Of a stretch of DNA of 64,000 nt, positions 16,867 through 25,748 are shown piece by piece. Source of the DNA: Calothrix sp. NIES-4105. GTDB taxonomy: Bacteria > Cyanobacteriota > Cyanobacteriia > Cyanobacteriales > Nostocaceae. The notes below the pieces were generated by a model. That model saw only the letters and a list, made by a program, of their open reading frames with translations, was not told the DNA's origin and did no database searches. Every line of letters begins with the position of its first letter. Positions within the stretch are counted from its first letter, which is position 1. The stretch lies in NCBI RefSeq assembly GCF_002368415.1, contig NZ_AP018290.1, forward strand, positions 7,245,717-7,309,716, given 5' to 3'. Made by a program: the position numbers and the translations under genes.

Positions 16867-17631
16867 TTACGCCATTTGAAGTCCAATATCCAAAGTTCCT
16901 GCGTAGCCATTTTGAGCAGGAGTCAGCTTGAGTAACATTTGGGCGCCACCATCATTAAATATTCCGTCTTGAGCATTGTTTCCCGTGCGCTGTCCCTTGC
17001 TCACATAAGGCGCCTTTGTATACACCTGGTCGGAAATTGAGTCATCAAAGTATAGCTGTGATGTAAACTCATGACCCTGACCTGATGTTGCATTAGTGCG
17101 AACTTTTACATGTATATGCACAGTTCTGCCTGGATACCAACCAGGATAAATGGTTGTAAAATTAGCAGTTCCATCGGCATCTGTTACTTGATAACCGCGT
17201 AGGTACTTTTTGCCAGATGTATTAAAACTTCGGTCTTGCACGTCCGAATAAACCCCTAGTGCGTCACAGTGCCAAATATCTACAATTGCATTTTCTAAGG
17301 GTACACATCCATTACTGCCGACTTGAGAAATTTTTAGTGTTAATTGGAGTGGTACGCCTTCTTTTACTGTACCGTCTGTTGGGTCGGAGCGAATATCCGA
17401 GCGGTTGAGCTTCTCATCTACGAAATATGGTCCTTCGGTTTGCTCTGGACTCACGATACACGCGGGTGCGCTAGCGAGTTTGGTTCCTGATGCTGGAACG
17501 TTTGAACTAAATTGTGCCTGCGCGGAGCCAAACTTTCTACCTGTGCATCCAATTACAAGTATTGCTGTTCCGGCTGCCCGAAGTAGAGTAAGTGCTTGTC
17601 TTCGACTTAATAGATGATAATTTTTTTTCAT
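16867..17631 (-). CDS. Secreted intradiol ring-cleavage dioxygenase
   Basis: A 254-residue protein with an N-terminal Tat-like motif (SRRQALTLL) and a lipobox-like VIGC, so it is exported and possibly lipid-anchored. The dioxygenase domain shows the iron-binding pattern: Tyr in WHCDALGVYSD, Tyr in IYPGWYPGRTVHIHVKV, and the two His of HIH. Intradiol dioxygenases open catechol-type rings with non-heme Fe(III). Secreted members are thought to act on extracellular phenolics or plant-derived catechols. It is monocistronic; a G-run repeat separates it from the repeat protein upstream. Confidence 0.85.
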   Translation of the reverse strand: MKKNYHLLSRRQALTLLRAAGTAILVIGCTGRKFGSAQAQFSSNVPASGTKLASAPACIVSPEQTEGPYFVDEKLNRSDIRSDPTDGTVKEGVPLQLTLKISQVGSNGCVPLENAIVDIWHCDALGVYSDVQDRSFNTSGKKYLRGYQVTDADGTANFTTIYPGWYPGRTVHIHVKVRTNATSGQGHEFTSQLYFDDSISDQVYTKAPYVSKGQRTGNNAQDGIFNDGGAQMLLKLTPAQNGYAGTLDIGLQMA

Positions 17632-17654
17632 ATATTTGAGGTAATGGTTATAAT

Positions 17655-17716
17655 CCCCCTAACCCCCCGATGATTTGGGGGGACAGACTCAAAGTCCGGT
17701 TATAGGGGGGAGTTTT
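17655..17716. repeat. G-run palindromic repeat
   Basis: AATCCCCCTAACCCCCCGAT, TGATTTGGGGGGAC, then a TATAGGGGGGAG end. It forms an imperfect hairpin between two minus-strand genes and belongs to the family at 12028 and 43421. Confidence 0.7.
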
Positions 17717-17836
17717 TTTAGCTTAACAACTGAGTTAGGAATGTTTTAAAGGTTTATTTGCACTGTTACACTAATAATTAGCTCCTTTTTATGACTTTGT
17801 TGCTAAATACAGGTAAATATTCAGGTAAATATTGAG

Positions 17837-18506
17837 CTATTTTGCTTTTTTTGGGGCTTTGCCTGGAGGCTGAGGAGGAATGCCAAGGGCTTCTATCAAT
17901 TTTTGTTCAGTTACACCTAGTTTTGCTGCTGCGGCTTTAAAATCTGGACGAGGACGGCGCCCCGAACGCTCTGAAGGATTAGGAGGATTCGCAGGTACTC
18001 CCAAGGCATCTTTTAATTTTGCTTCGCTGACTCCTAGCTTAGTTGCTGCTGCAGCAAAATCTGGACGACGAGGGCGCCCGTTTCTATCAGATGCATTTGC
18101 AGGTACTCCCAAAGCTTCTTTTAATTGTGCTGGGCGTGGACTCCCAGCTTAGTTGCTGCTGCTGCAAAATCTGGACGAGGAGGACGCTGGCTTCGGTCTG
18201 AAGGATTTGGCGGATTTGCTGGTACTCCCAATGCTGCTTTTAATTGTGCTGGGCGTGGACTCCCAACTTTGTTGCAGCAGCAGCAAAATCAATTTTGGGG
18301 CGTTTGCGCTGTCCGTCCGGTCGCTCGTTAGATGGTTGTGACGCCTGTGCAATTTGATTGACAGGTTTAGCGTTTGCTTGATTTAGTGAAATAAAACCAA
18401 CTGAGCCGACCAGAACGGGAATTGCTGTGAGAAGTAATAATTGTACTTTACGGATATTCATCTGTCTTGGGATATATTGTTTACATTTATGATTTAACTG
18501 ACCCAA
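17837..18506 (-). pseudogene. Secreted tandem-repeat protein broken by two identical frameshifts
   Basis: The N terminus has a signal peptide (VQLLLLTAIPVLVGSVGFIS, NQANA), followed by Gln/Pro-rich sequence and then four tandem units. Each unit resembles RPDFAAAATKLGVSEAKLKD, ALGVPANPPNPS. The first two units carry the same altered spelling after KLGV (reading HAQHN then stop), and after each the frame shifts by one base. The last units are in frame to KAPKKAK. All three minus frames are needed to read the protein. Function unknown; such proteins in cyanobacteria are secreted and low-complexity. Confidence 0.65.
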
Positions 18507-18810
18507 AATTACAGTTCGCCCTCCTTCTAAATTACAGTTTTGTAATTTAAGCTAGTAGTAGTCCGTGTCATTAATTTTGGTAGGTACGTAGTAGCGCGGA
18601 GAGTGCAAAAAGTAAGGTGGGCACTGCCCACCATACCGTCGGCGCCGTTAATTATGAGGTAAGGTGTTCATATTTCTGATTAAAGAAGCTAAAAATGACA
18701 GCCTACCCAGTTTCTGAATTACATTTTTGTTATTTGAAATTCTTCACTGTAATACTCTCAAAATTCGTGCTAATGTTATTTAAGCGATTGCTTAATTAAT
18801 TTGAAAGTCT

Positions 18811-19706
18811 ATGAATAGCACACAATCGTTGGAATTAGCTGGTGTACCTGTCCGTGGTGCGTCCCCCTGCTGATCCCAACAAACCAGCGCGCTTGATTGT
18901 ACTTTGGCATGGGTTTGGAGTTCCCAACAGCGAGGAAATGTTAGCTGAAGTTTTGCCATTAGAAAATGTACAAGCGTGGAAAGCGTATCTTGGGCTGCCT
19001 CTATTTGGAAAGCGTTTACCTAATGGAGGACTGGAAGAAATTATGCGGCGCCAGCTATCGGCAGAGCGTTCTGCAACTGTTGCTTCCTGTTATAGAACAA
19101 GCGATGCAGGAATTACCTAAGATTGTTCAGGCATTGCAATTACGCTATGGAATTTCCGAAAAAGAAGGTATTGGATTGTTTGGTTTTTCGGCTGGTGGAA
19201 TTGCTGCTTTACTGACCTTAATAGAAAGTTCTCTTACTATTAAAGCTTGTGTGCTAGCTGGAGTAACGAAAGATTTAGAATCGGCAGTAAATACATATGA
19301 GCGCGCGACGAAACAATATTATTCAGTATTAAAAGAGCAATTTCCTTGGATGAGTGAAAATGATATCCCGTACAATTGGAGTGATGCTTCACTTGCTGCT
19401 AGGCACCGTTTAAACTTTGTGGCTCGCACTGCAATACTTATTCAGCGTCAACCAATACCTGCGGTTTTGTTTGTTCACGGTGTACAAGATGAAGCGTATG
19501 CTGTCACCGATATAGAAGAACTATATCACATTATGATACAGTACTATGAACAAGCCCATCAGCCAGAGCGTTTATTTATGAAAACTTTTGCTCATTTGGG
19601 ACATCAGCTTGACCTAGAAGCTGCTAAAAATTCTCCCGGCATACAGCATGATTTGACCCAATTGCAACAATTTGTGACGAAATGGTTTAGCGAACACTTA
19701 AGTTAA
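18811..19706 (+). pseudogene. Alpha/beta hydrolase, two frameshifts
   Basis: Begins MNSTQSLELAGVPVR at 18811, shifts near 18855 into RPPADPNKPARLIVLWHGFG, and shifts again near 19045 into YRQSVLQLLLPVIEQAMQ. It then continues with the nucleophile elbow GLFGFSAGGIAAL and a C-terminal part holding the catalytic-acid region VLFVHGVQDEAYA and the final His in FAHLGHQLD. The Gly-Phe-Ser-Ala-Gly elbow and the histidine are intact, so the gene was active recently. Probably a carboxylesterase or dienelactone-hydrolase-like enzyme. Confidence 0.7.
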
Positions 19707-19829
19707 GCTTTAAATTTTAGATATTAAGTTTTAGGTCGAAGGCAGAAGTACAAGGGCGCTAAAATCTAAATACGTGATTACTCATTTATCTATCCGAATC
19801 ACCTGATACTTTTACCAAAGGTAATTGTC

Positions 19830-20057
19830 ATGACGTTACGTGAACTTGAAGAGCAAGCAATGAGGTTATCTACTGAGGAGCGCTTACAATTGATTAATGC
19901 ATTAACGCGCTCACTTCAACCAAAACCTCAGTCAATGGTTAAGCCTAAAGGTCTAGCCGCGAGCTTAATTGGCATTGCGAAAACCGAGACGGCGCCACCT
20001 ACAGATGAAGAAGTAAAAGCTATGCTAGATGAAAGGTTAGTGCAAAAGTACTACTAA
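19830..20057 (+). CDS. VapB-like antitoxin
   Basis: A 75-residue protein (LRELEEQAMRLSTEERLQLI, then TDEEVKAMLDERLVQKYY). It carries the LSTEERLQL helix of the small antitoxin family. Its stop codon is followed directly by the ATG of the PIN gene with no spacer. Confidence 0.75.
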   Translation: MTLRELEEQAMRLSTEERLQLINALTRSLQPKPQSMVKPKGLAASLIGIAKTETAPPTDEEVKAMLDERLVQKYY

Positions 20058-20474
20058 ATGCGAGTTTTATTTGATACGAATGTCTTGCTAGATGCTTTGC
20101 TGACACGGGAACCTTTTGCTGCGGATGCTGCTTTTTTGTTCTTAGCAGTTGAATCAGGTCAGATAGAGGGATTTATATCAGCGACTACTATTACAGATGT
20201 ACATTATCTGGTTGGGCGCCAGACGAAGAGCGCAGAAATTGCCATTACCGCAGTGACTCGATTATTGACGTTGATGGAAATTTGTGCAGTGGATCGTGGA
20301 GTGCTGGAGCAGTCGTTGTTGCTGGGTCTAACCGATTTTGAGGATGCTGTGCAGGTAAGTTGTGCAATTCAGACGGGTTTAGATGCCATTGTGACTCGTG
20401 ACGTTGCGGGATTTACAGGTGCCCCAATTTCTGTTCTGTCACCTGGGGAACTTAAAAATAGGTTAATAAGCTAA
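20058..20474 (+). CDS. PIN-domain toxin (VapC-like)
   Basis: A 138-residue PIN protein. The first Asp is in VLFDTNVLLDALLTREPF, later acidic residues are in GLTDFEDAVQVSCAI, and DAIVTRDVAGF ends the active site. All catalytic positions are visible, so this is a probable active ribonuclease toxin with the antitoxin directly upstream. Confidence 0.85.
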   Translation: MRVLFDTNVLLDALLTREPFAADAAFLFLAVESGQIEGFISATTITDVHYLVGRQTKSAEIAITAVTRLLTLMEICAVDRGVLEQSLLLGLTDFEDAVQVSCAIQTGLDAIVTRDVAGFTGAPISVLSPGELKNRLIS

Positions 20475-20605
20475 AAACTTAATTAGGACAATTAACATCA
20501 CGCCATTTGAAGCCCGATGATTTGACTAATAGGTTTAGCGTTTGCTTGGTTGATACATCTACAAATGCCAATGCATTGGGTGCAACTTTAGTACTAGGGT
20601 GCCAG

Positions 20606-20749
20606 GAAGTTTTAGCTGCTTACGATGCAGCTTATTTGGAGTTGGCGCTGCGGTTGCGGTTGCCACTGGCAACTCTTGATACTCGGTTAGCAGAAGCTGC
20701 TACGAGGTGTGGTGTAGATTTGGTTATTATGGATCAGAAAAACCCATAG
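20606..20749 (+). pseudogene. C-terminal fragment of a PIN-domain toxin
   Basis: From 20606 the frame reads QEVLAAYDAAYLELALRLRL, PLATLDTRLAEAA and GVDLVIM, the last third of a VapC-type PIN domain. The N-terminal catalytic Asp region is missing. The upstream 100 bases are unrelated: they match short pieces of the dioxygenase end and the repeat-protein start. It cannot be an active nuclease. Confidence 0.6.
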
Positions 20750-20768
20750 AAGTTGCTCGCGTATTTAT

Positions 20769-21173
20769 TTAAAAGAATTTTTGCTTCTCTTCTTCTATAC
20801 CTGATAGTTCTACAGCCTCTTGCAGCAAGGAATTAATTTCTCCTTGTTGACAATCGAATACTGAGTACCCTTCAGTTAAATCGGCGGGTTCTCGATAAAA
20901 AAGTACAACTACTGGTAAAGATTGAATATGTTGGGTAAAGTGTGAGATAAATTGAACGTTTTCGATTCCGAGTATTGAGGCAATTTCTTGAGCGTCGGGT
21001 GGGGGATTTAAATCTCTGAAACATCTCAAGACAAATTCTTCGATAATATCGTACTTTCTTTCTGTTTCTTTGGGTAAATACAATACCTCGCTAGAATAAG
21101 CACCTAATATTTCTTTGCCTGCCAAAGCTTCGCGGTGATTGTCTGTGATTGTTGTTTTAATCCATAAATGCAT
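20769..21173 (-). CDS. Hypothetical partner of the SF1 helicase
   Basis: A 134-residue soluble protein from MHLWIKTTITDNHREALAGK (start 21173; an earlier M at 21206 lies deeper inside the helicase gene). Acidic C terminus (LLQEAVELSGIEEEKQKFF). It overlaps the helicase 3' end by 17 bases, so it is translationally coupled. Family not recognised. The overlap suggests the two proteins work together. Confidence 0.6.
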   Translation of the reverse strand: MHLWIKTTITDNHREALAGKEILGAYSSEVLYLPKETERKYDIIEEFVLRCFRDLNPPPDAQEIASILGIENVQFISHFTQHIQSLPVVVLFYREPADLTEGYSVFDCQQGEINSLLQEAVELSGIEEEKQKFF

Positions 21174-24100
21174 TGGCTTGTGAATGTCCTTCATGATTTT
21201 TAGCAATGTTTAATATGTGTTTATATATTGGACTAGCTTCGCTTTTTAATTCTGTGTAGTTATGGGAGGAACCAGTTATAATTAGTAATTTTCTGCCTCT
21301 ACTCATCGCTACATTAATACGCTCTGGGGTCTGTAGAAACTCGCTTGGCAATACTCCAGGCTTGTTCAAGACAAGGCTTACAAACATGATATCTTTTTCC
21401 ATGCCTTGAAATTCGTCTACTGTTCCAATGGTAAGTGTGACGTTTGGGGGTAAGTCAATATTTTTTTGGTTACATAAGCTTTTAATCAGGTTTGTTTGAG
21501 CTTTATATACAGAGGTAATACCAACTTCTATTATTTTAGATGAATTTCTCTTATGAACGAAGCTTTTCTTCATTTTCATGAGAATTGAAATTATCAATTC
21601 TGCTTCGCTAGGGTTTTGCCGACCTGTTCCAATTTGCTGATGATACCAATCGCTGTCATCTAATGGTAAGTCAACCCACATTAAATGATGTTTACTAGTT
21701 AACAATTTGGGAATTGTAATTCTGTGCGCGCGTTCGCTGTCTTGCTTTTTATAGCCAATTATGAGTTGATTTCCATAAAACGGGTTAATTGCTGACATAA
21801 TTTGCGAGTGCATACGATATTGCTTTATTAGCATTAAGGTTCGAGAAGCGTTTATCTTGTCTAAATACTCATATCGCTCTTTGAATAAAGATGTAGTTAA
21901 TTGCTTTTGTAACTCAACAGCATCTACCCCTAAAGATTGAGCAGCTTCAATAAAACAAGATTCTTCTCCAAATATAGGTGGTAGCTGTTTGTAGTCTCCG
22001 ACTAAAACAATTTTTTTGCCTAGTAAGCAAGGAACTAATAGCTCGGTCGGTGTTGCTTTAGATACTTCGTCAACAATGACAGCATTAAATTCTGAAAAGC
22101 GGTTCAAAAAACTTTTTTTGCCTGTGTGTATACAAGTGGCGCCTACAACATTAGCATGTTTTAAGAAAAGTTCATATAGTTGATCACTAATTTCTATATT
22201 GCCCGTGCGAATTCGAGCAATCCAATCTTCTTTGATTTTAATTTTAGTTTCTAGTCTTTTAGCTTCGGTTTCACCACCGACAGACGATAACCAAGGTTCT
22301 CTTTCCAAGTTTAAAAATTCTAAATCAGGGATAGGTTTATCGAAGAATCCGGGTACAGATTTTTGAGTTCGTAGCTCTTCCCATATGCGATGACCTAATT
22401 TATATTTATCATCTTTAAATTTGATATGAGCCATTATCTTATCATATTCTTTGTTTAACGAGTTCGCTTGTTCTGAAGCTGACTGCTCACTCAGTGCAGA
22501 TTCATTCTGTGAAGATAAGTTTGCGTCATATACAGATGATAATGTATGTTGAAAGGGTTGAATAATCTTGTTTTCAGCAAAAGGAATAAACTCTTCTATA
22601 AATGCAGCCATAGAAATAAGATTTTCATTAACTTTCATCAACTCTTCAATTTCCAGATTATCTTCAACTTCTATTAAATCTATAGTTTGAATATAAGGGT
22701 CAAATACTTTAGAAAATGCTTCTTTAAAATATTCTGCCTCATCAAACCACGATTGAGCGTCTTCTAATAAAGTTTTGTAATGACCTTTTTCATTTTTAAC
22801 TTTGGTTACTTCTTGGTCGTATTGAGTACTAAGCTCTGTGACTTTAGCTTCTGCAATTTGTAATTCAGAATTATACTCATCGTATATTTTTATTGCCAGG
22901 CTAGAGTTTTTTGCGTGATAAAAGTGATTAGCGTCAATAGATAGATTCTCAATAGAGCTTTTCAATTGTTCTTTGGCACGGTGTAATACAGGTTTATAAA
23001 GGCGCCCAACAATAAATAATGCAGATAATCTTTTGAGATTGATAAATTTATTATATATATATTCATATTGATTAATTCGGTTTGGTAACAAATTTATTTC
23101 TGCTTCTTCCCATGAACGAATTAACTGAACAACATTTATTTTGCGTCTCCATATTTTAAAAGCATCAAAAAAAATAGTTATAAAGTTAATGATTGTAGTA
23201 TTAGTAGGTTTTTTTGGTGTAATCAAGTTTATAAATCTACTTAATCTATCAGATATACTAGTATAGCTAGAACTGAAAGAAACTACTTCTGATGATTCAT
23301 CTGTAATTCCCTGGTCAAGTAGATGTTTGAGCTTCTGTACAATATTTTGCTGCTTTTCTATCTCTGGACGTATTTTTGCAATCTTGTCTCTTATCTCTTG
23401 TGTACGTTTTAAAGAATCCTGTTGATTTGAAATATTTGATCTAATTTCTTCATATAATAAAATAAAATCTTTTTTCAACTGAACAATATAGCCATCCGGC
23501 TTAATGTCTAAAATTAGTTGCTTAATTTCAGTTGCTATTTCCCATAGATTAGATTTAGTTTTATTCAAATTTTGAGCAATTTTAGGAATTTGGAGTTGAG
23601 TTAATAATTGCTGTAATTCATGATTGAACTCATAAGTAAATTGATGAGTTTGCAATTCTTCGATAAGTGCTTTTATACCCTGCTCAATCTTTACTGTCGC
23701 TAAATATTTCTTTTTTAATTCAAGTGCCGTTTTATGATATTGGTCAGCCATTGATTTTTTATTTTCAGTTGCAGCTAGTAATTTAATTCTTTGTTGCTGC
23801 CAGTCAGCCCATTCAAAAATCTTTTCCCAATGATTAACAAATAAGTCTACTAGAGAAGCCTTTTTTTGAAGCTCCGGCAAATTTCTGTCACATTCTTCTG
23901 CTACAGACCTTAACCATCTTATGACTGCGTTTTTTTCAAAAAATTCTAGAGCGTCTTTACTAATCTTTGTGCTTTCACCTACCCTCACAGCAAGTATGCT
24001 TGGATGCTTTGGCAATTTTGATAATACATTATCTACTGCTGAGTTCGACTGGCAGGATATAAGAATTTTTCCACCTTGAAGAGCTATTAGACAACAATAC

Positions 24101-24948
24101 ACGAAATTAACAGTTGATTTTCCTGTCCCTGGTGGCCCTTGTAATAAAAAAAAGTCTGGTGAAGCTTGAATCATTTTTATCGCTAGCCTCTGGTGTTCGT
24201 TAAGATTGTCTATATTTGGACATTTCTCTAAAGGTTTTGGCACCATTGATGCTGCTGGAAGTGTTAGCTCTTCATTATGACCAAAAAGAATTGTCAAAAG
24301 ACCAGGTAGACGATTAGCTTTTTCTTGCAAACGTTTAATGGCATCTTTTTGTATACGAATTGGATACAAGTCACCAATTAGAGGATTAGTAATGATTCCG
24401 CTGATGGAATTGAGTTCTATATGTTCTTCACTTAATAAAACTTTAAGAGTATGTGTTTGTAGATTAAGTGATTCAAATTTAGCTGATATTTGCTTAAAAT
24501 CTGCAAAATCTATCTCTTGCTTTATTTCGATGAGAAATTTTTCTGATGTTCGTAATTCAGATTGCTTTTCTATGATTTTAGGTGGTAAACATCCAATTAC
24601 GGCGCCAGTATCATCTGTTAACAAGAAAAGGCTATCGCTTCGATAATGCTGCTGATAAAATTTTTTGAAAGAGAGACTATGAGAAACTGTGGATATAACC
24701 TGATGCTTTTTTGGCTGCTTGATAGTATATAAGTTTATACTATCGCCTTGACGACACTGCTTAATAGTTTTTAATATATCTGCTGAAACAAATGGAGCAA
24801 GAGTTAAATGTATGTACTTTGAATTATCACTGTCAGTTCGAGAAGAAACAAAAGCGATTTGAAACTGTTTTTTTTCAATTAATCGTTCACATGCATCCAG
24901 ATAACTTACCCAAAATTTTAGTCGGTTGGCTTTTATGGTCATAATCAA
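21157..24948 (-). CDS. Large SF1 (DNA2/UPF1-like) helicase with coiled-coil insertion
   Basis: A 1263-residue protein. The N-terminal 230 residues are unknown. Walker A is LLQGPPGTGKSTVNF (about residues 268-282). Motif II is AVIVDEVSKATP (about 955), then VGDYKQLPPIFG, QYRMHSQIM, GTVDEFQGMEKD and NVAMSRGRK. All UPF1/DNA2 motifs are intact. About 670 residues between motifs I and II form long helical, coiled-coil-like segments, far more than in standard helicases. Similar giant SF1 helicases occur in prokaryotic defence islands; that link is an inference. The following gene overlaps it by 17 bases. Confidence 0.85.
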   Translation of the reverse strand: MIMTIKANRLKFWVSYLDACERLIEKKQFQIAFVSSRTDSDNSKYIHLTLAPFVSADILKTIKQCRQGDSINLYTIKQPKKHQVISTVSHSLSFKKFYQQHYRSDSLFLLTDDTGAVIGCLPPKIIEKQSELRTSEKFLIEIKQEIDFADFKQISAKFESLNLQTHTLKVLLSEEHIELNSISGIITNPLIGDLYPIRIQKDAIKRLQEKANRLPGLLTILFGHNEELTLPAASMVPKPLEKCPNIDNLNEHQRLAIKMIQASPDFFLLQGPPGTGKSTVNFVYCCLIALQGGKILISCQSNSAVDNVLSKLPKHPSILAVRVGESTKISKDALEFFEKNAVIRWLRSVAEECDRNLPELQKKASLVDLFVNHWEKIFEWADWQQQRIKLLAATENKKSMADQYHKTALELKKKYLATVKIEQGIKALIEELQTHQFTYEFNHELQQLLTQLQIPKIAQNLNKTKSNLWEIATEIKQLILDIKPDGYIVQLKKDFILLYEEIRSNISNQQDSLKRTQEIRDKIAKIRPEIEKQQNIVQKLKHLLDQGITDESSEVVSFSSSYTSISDRLSRFINLITPKKPTNTTIINFITIFFDAFKIWRRKINVVQLIRSWEEAEINLLPNRINQYEYIYNKFINLKRLSALFIVGRLYKPVLHRAKEQLKSSIENLSIDANHFYHAKNSSLAIKIYDEYNSELQIAEAKVTELSTQYDQEVTKVKNEKGHYKTLLEDAQSWFDEAEYFKEAFSKVFDPYIQTIDLIEVEDNLEIEELMKVNENLISMAAFIEEFIPFAENKIIQPFQHTLSSVYDANLSSQNESALSEQSASEQANSLNKEYDKIMAHIKFKDDKYKLGHRIWEELRTQKSVPGFFDKPIPDLEFLNLEREPWLSSVGGETEAKRLETKIKIKEDWIARIRTGNIEISDQLYELFLKHANVVGATCIHTGKKSFLNRFSEFNAVIVDEVSKATPTELLVPCLLGKKIVLVGDYKQLPPIFGEESCFIEAAQSLGVDAVELQKQLTTSLFKERYEYLDKINASRTLMLIKQYRMHSQIMSAINPFYGNQLIIGYKKQDSERAHRITIPKLLTSKHHLMWVDLPLDDSDWYHQQIGTGRQNPSEAELIISILMKMKKSFVHKRNSSKIIEVGITSVYKAQTNLIKSLCNQKNIDLPPNVTLTIGTVDEFQGMEKDIMFVSLVLNKPGVLPSEFLQTPERINVAMSRGRKLLIITGSSHNYTELKSEASPIYKHILNIAKNHEGHSQANAFMD

Positions 24949-25050
24949 CTATCCCTATCGATACACCCTGCAAGGCGCCTTATTACATCTGTGTAAAATT
25001 TTTTGTATACCAATCCTATATCGAAGAGTGAAAATCGCTCTTAGCCCAGA

Positions 25051-25081
25051 TACCCGACTTTAACTAGCATGAAGTCGGGTA
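25051..25081. repeat. Hairpin TACCCGACTT / AAGTCGGGTA
   Basis: A perfect 10-bp inverted repeat with an 11-base loop, 100 bases upstream of the helicase start. It has no T-run and so is unlikely to be a simple terminator. It may be an extragenic palindrome or an operator of the helicase gene. Confidence 0.5.
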
Positions 25082-25310
25082 TATGAATCACATCTTCATA
25101 AATGATTTATGACTGCTATATTTTGTCTATATTAAATTTTATTTTTTATGGTTTTTCTAAAGTTGTCATCAGTATTATTACTTATGTCATATTTAGGCTT
25201 TCTCCTATTATATCTTGCACTTTGTTCTACCTCAAGATATTAGTGATTTTGGTTTGAACTTAAGGCGCCTGCTAAAATGAAAACAATTACAGCAGCATTG
25301 CACTAAACCT

Positions 25311-25547
25311 ATGACAAGTGTAGTAATCAAGCCTTCAACTTGGCTAACATGGGGGATTCGAGTTGAGAGAATTAACAATCTCAACCTATTTAAGTTCACC
25401 GAAGAACTGGGGTTGCGTATGCAAGAACTTCTTGATAAGAAAAAAGCCGACTTATTGACACCAGAAGAAGCTGCTGAATTAGAGGCAATAGGCGAATTAG
25501 ATACCATATTTAGTTACATTAACGCAATAAACGCATCACAGTCGTGA
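25311..25547 (+). CDS. Hypothetical small antitoxin-like protein
   Basis: A 78-residue frame. Its C-terminal half (LRMQELLDKKKADLLTPEEA, then ELEAIGELDTIFSYINA) follows the LTPEEXXELEXI pattern of a common small cyanobacterial family often linked to toxin-antitoxin operons. No toxin follows; the next gene is a kinase 200 bases downstream. The function is uncertain. Confidence 0.5.
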   Translation: MTSVVIKPSTWLTWGIRVERINNLNLFKFTEELGLRMQELLDKKKADLLTPEEAAELEAIGELDTIFSYINAINASQS

Positions 25548-25748
25548 CAGCGCGTGCGCCAGTATAGATTCATTTTTGATTCGTTATCGTCAGCTATTAA
25601 ATCAAAATTACATATAAATTCCATTGAATTTCAATACTTTTTCAATTGATAATCAATGCATGACGATTTCATAATAGAGCTTGAAATGAGAAAGCGGCTA
25701 TGCGTTAGATGGCTAGATACAGTATGATAAATGACTTAATTGTTACCA

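Noticed and set aside
17880-18341. Plus-strand open frames over the repeat protein
   Set aside because: They are low-complexity mirror frames of the minus-strand AAATKLGV repeats.
25051-25081. Rho-independent terminator
   Set aside because: No T-run follows the hairpin, and it lies upstream of the helicase start.
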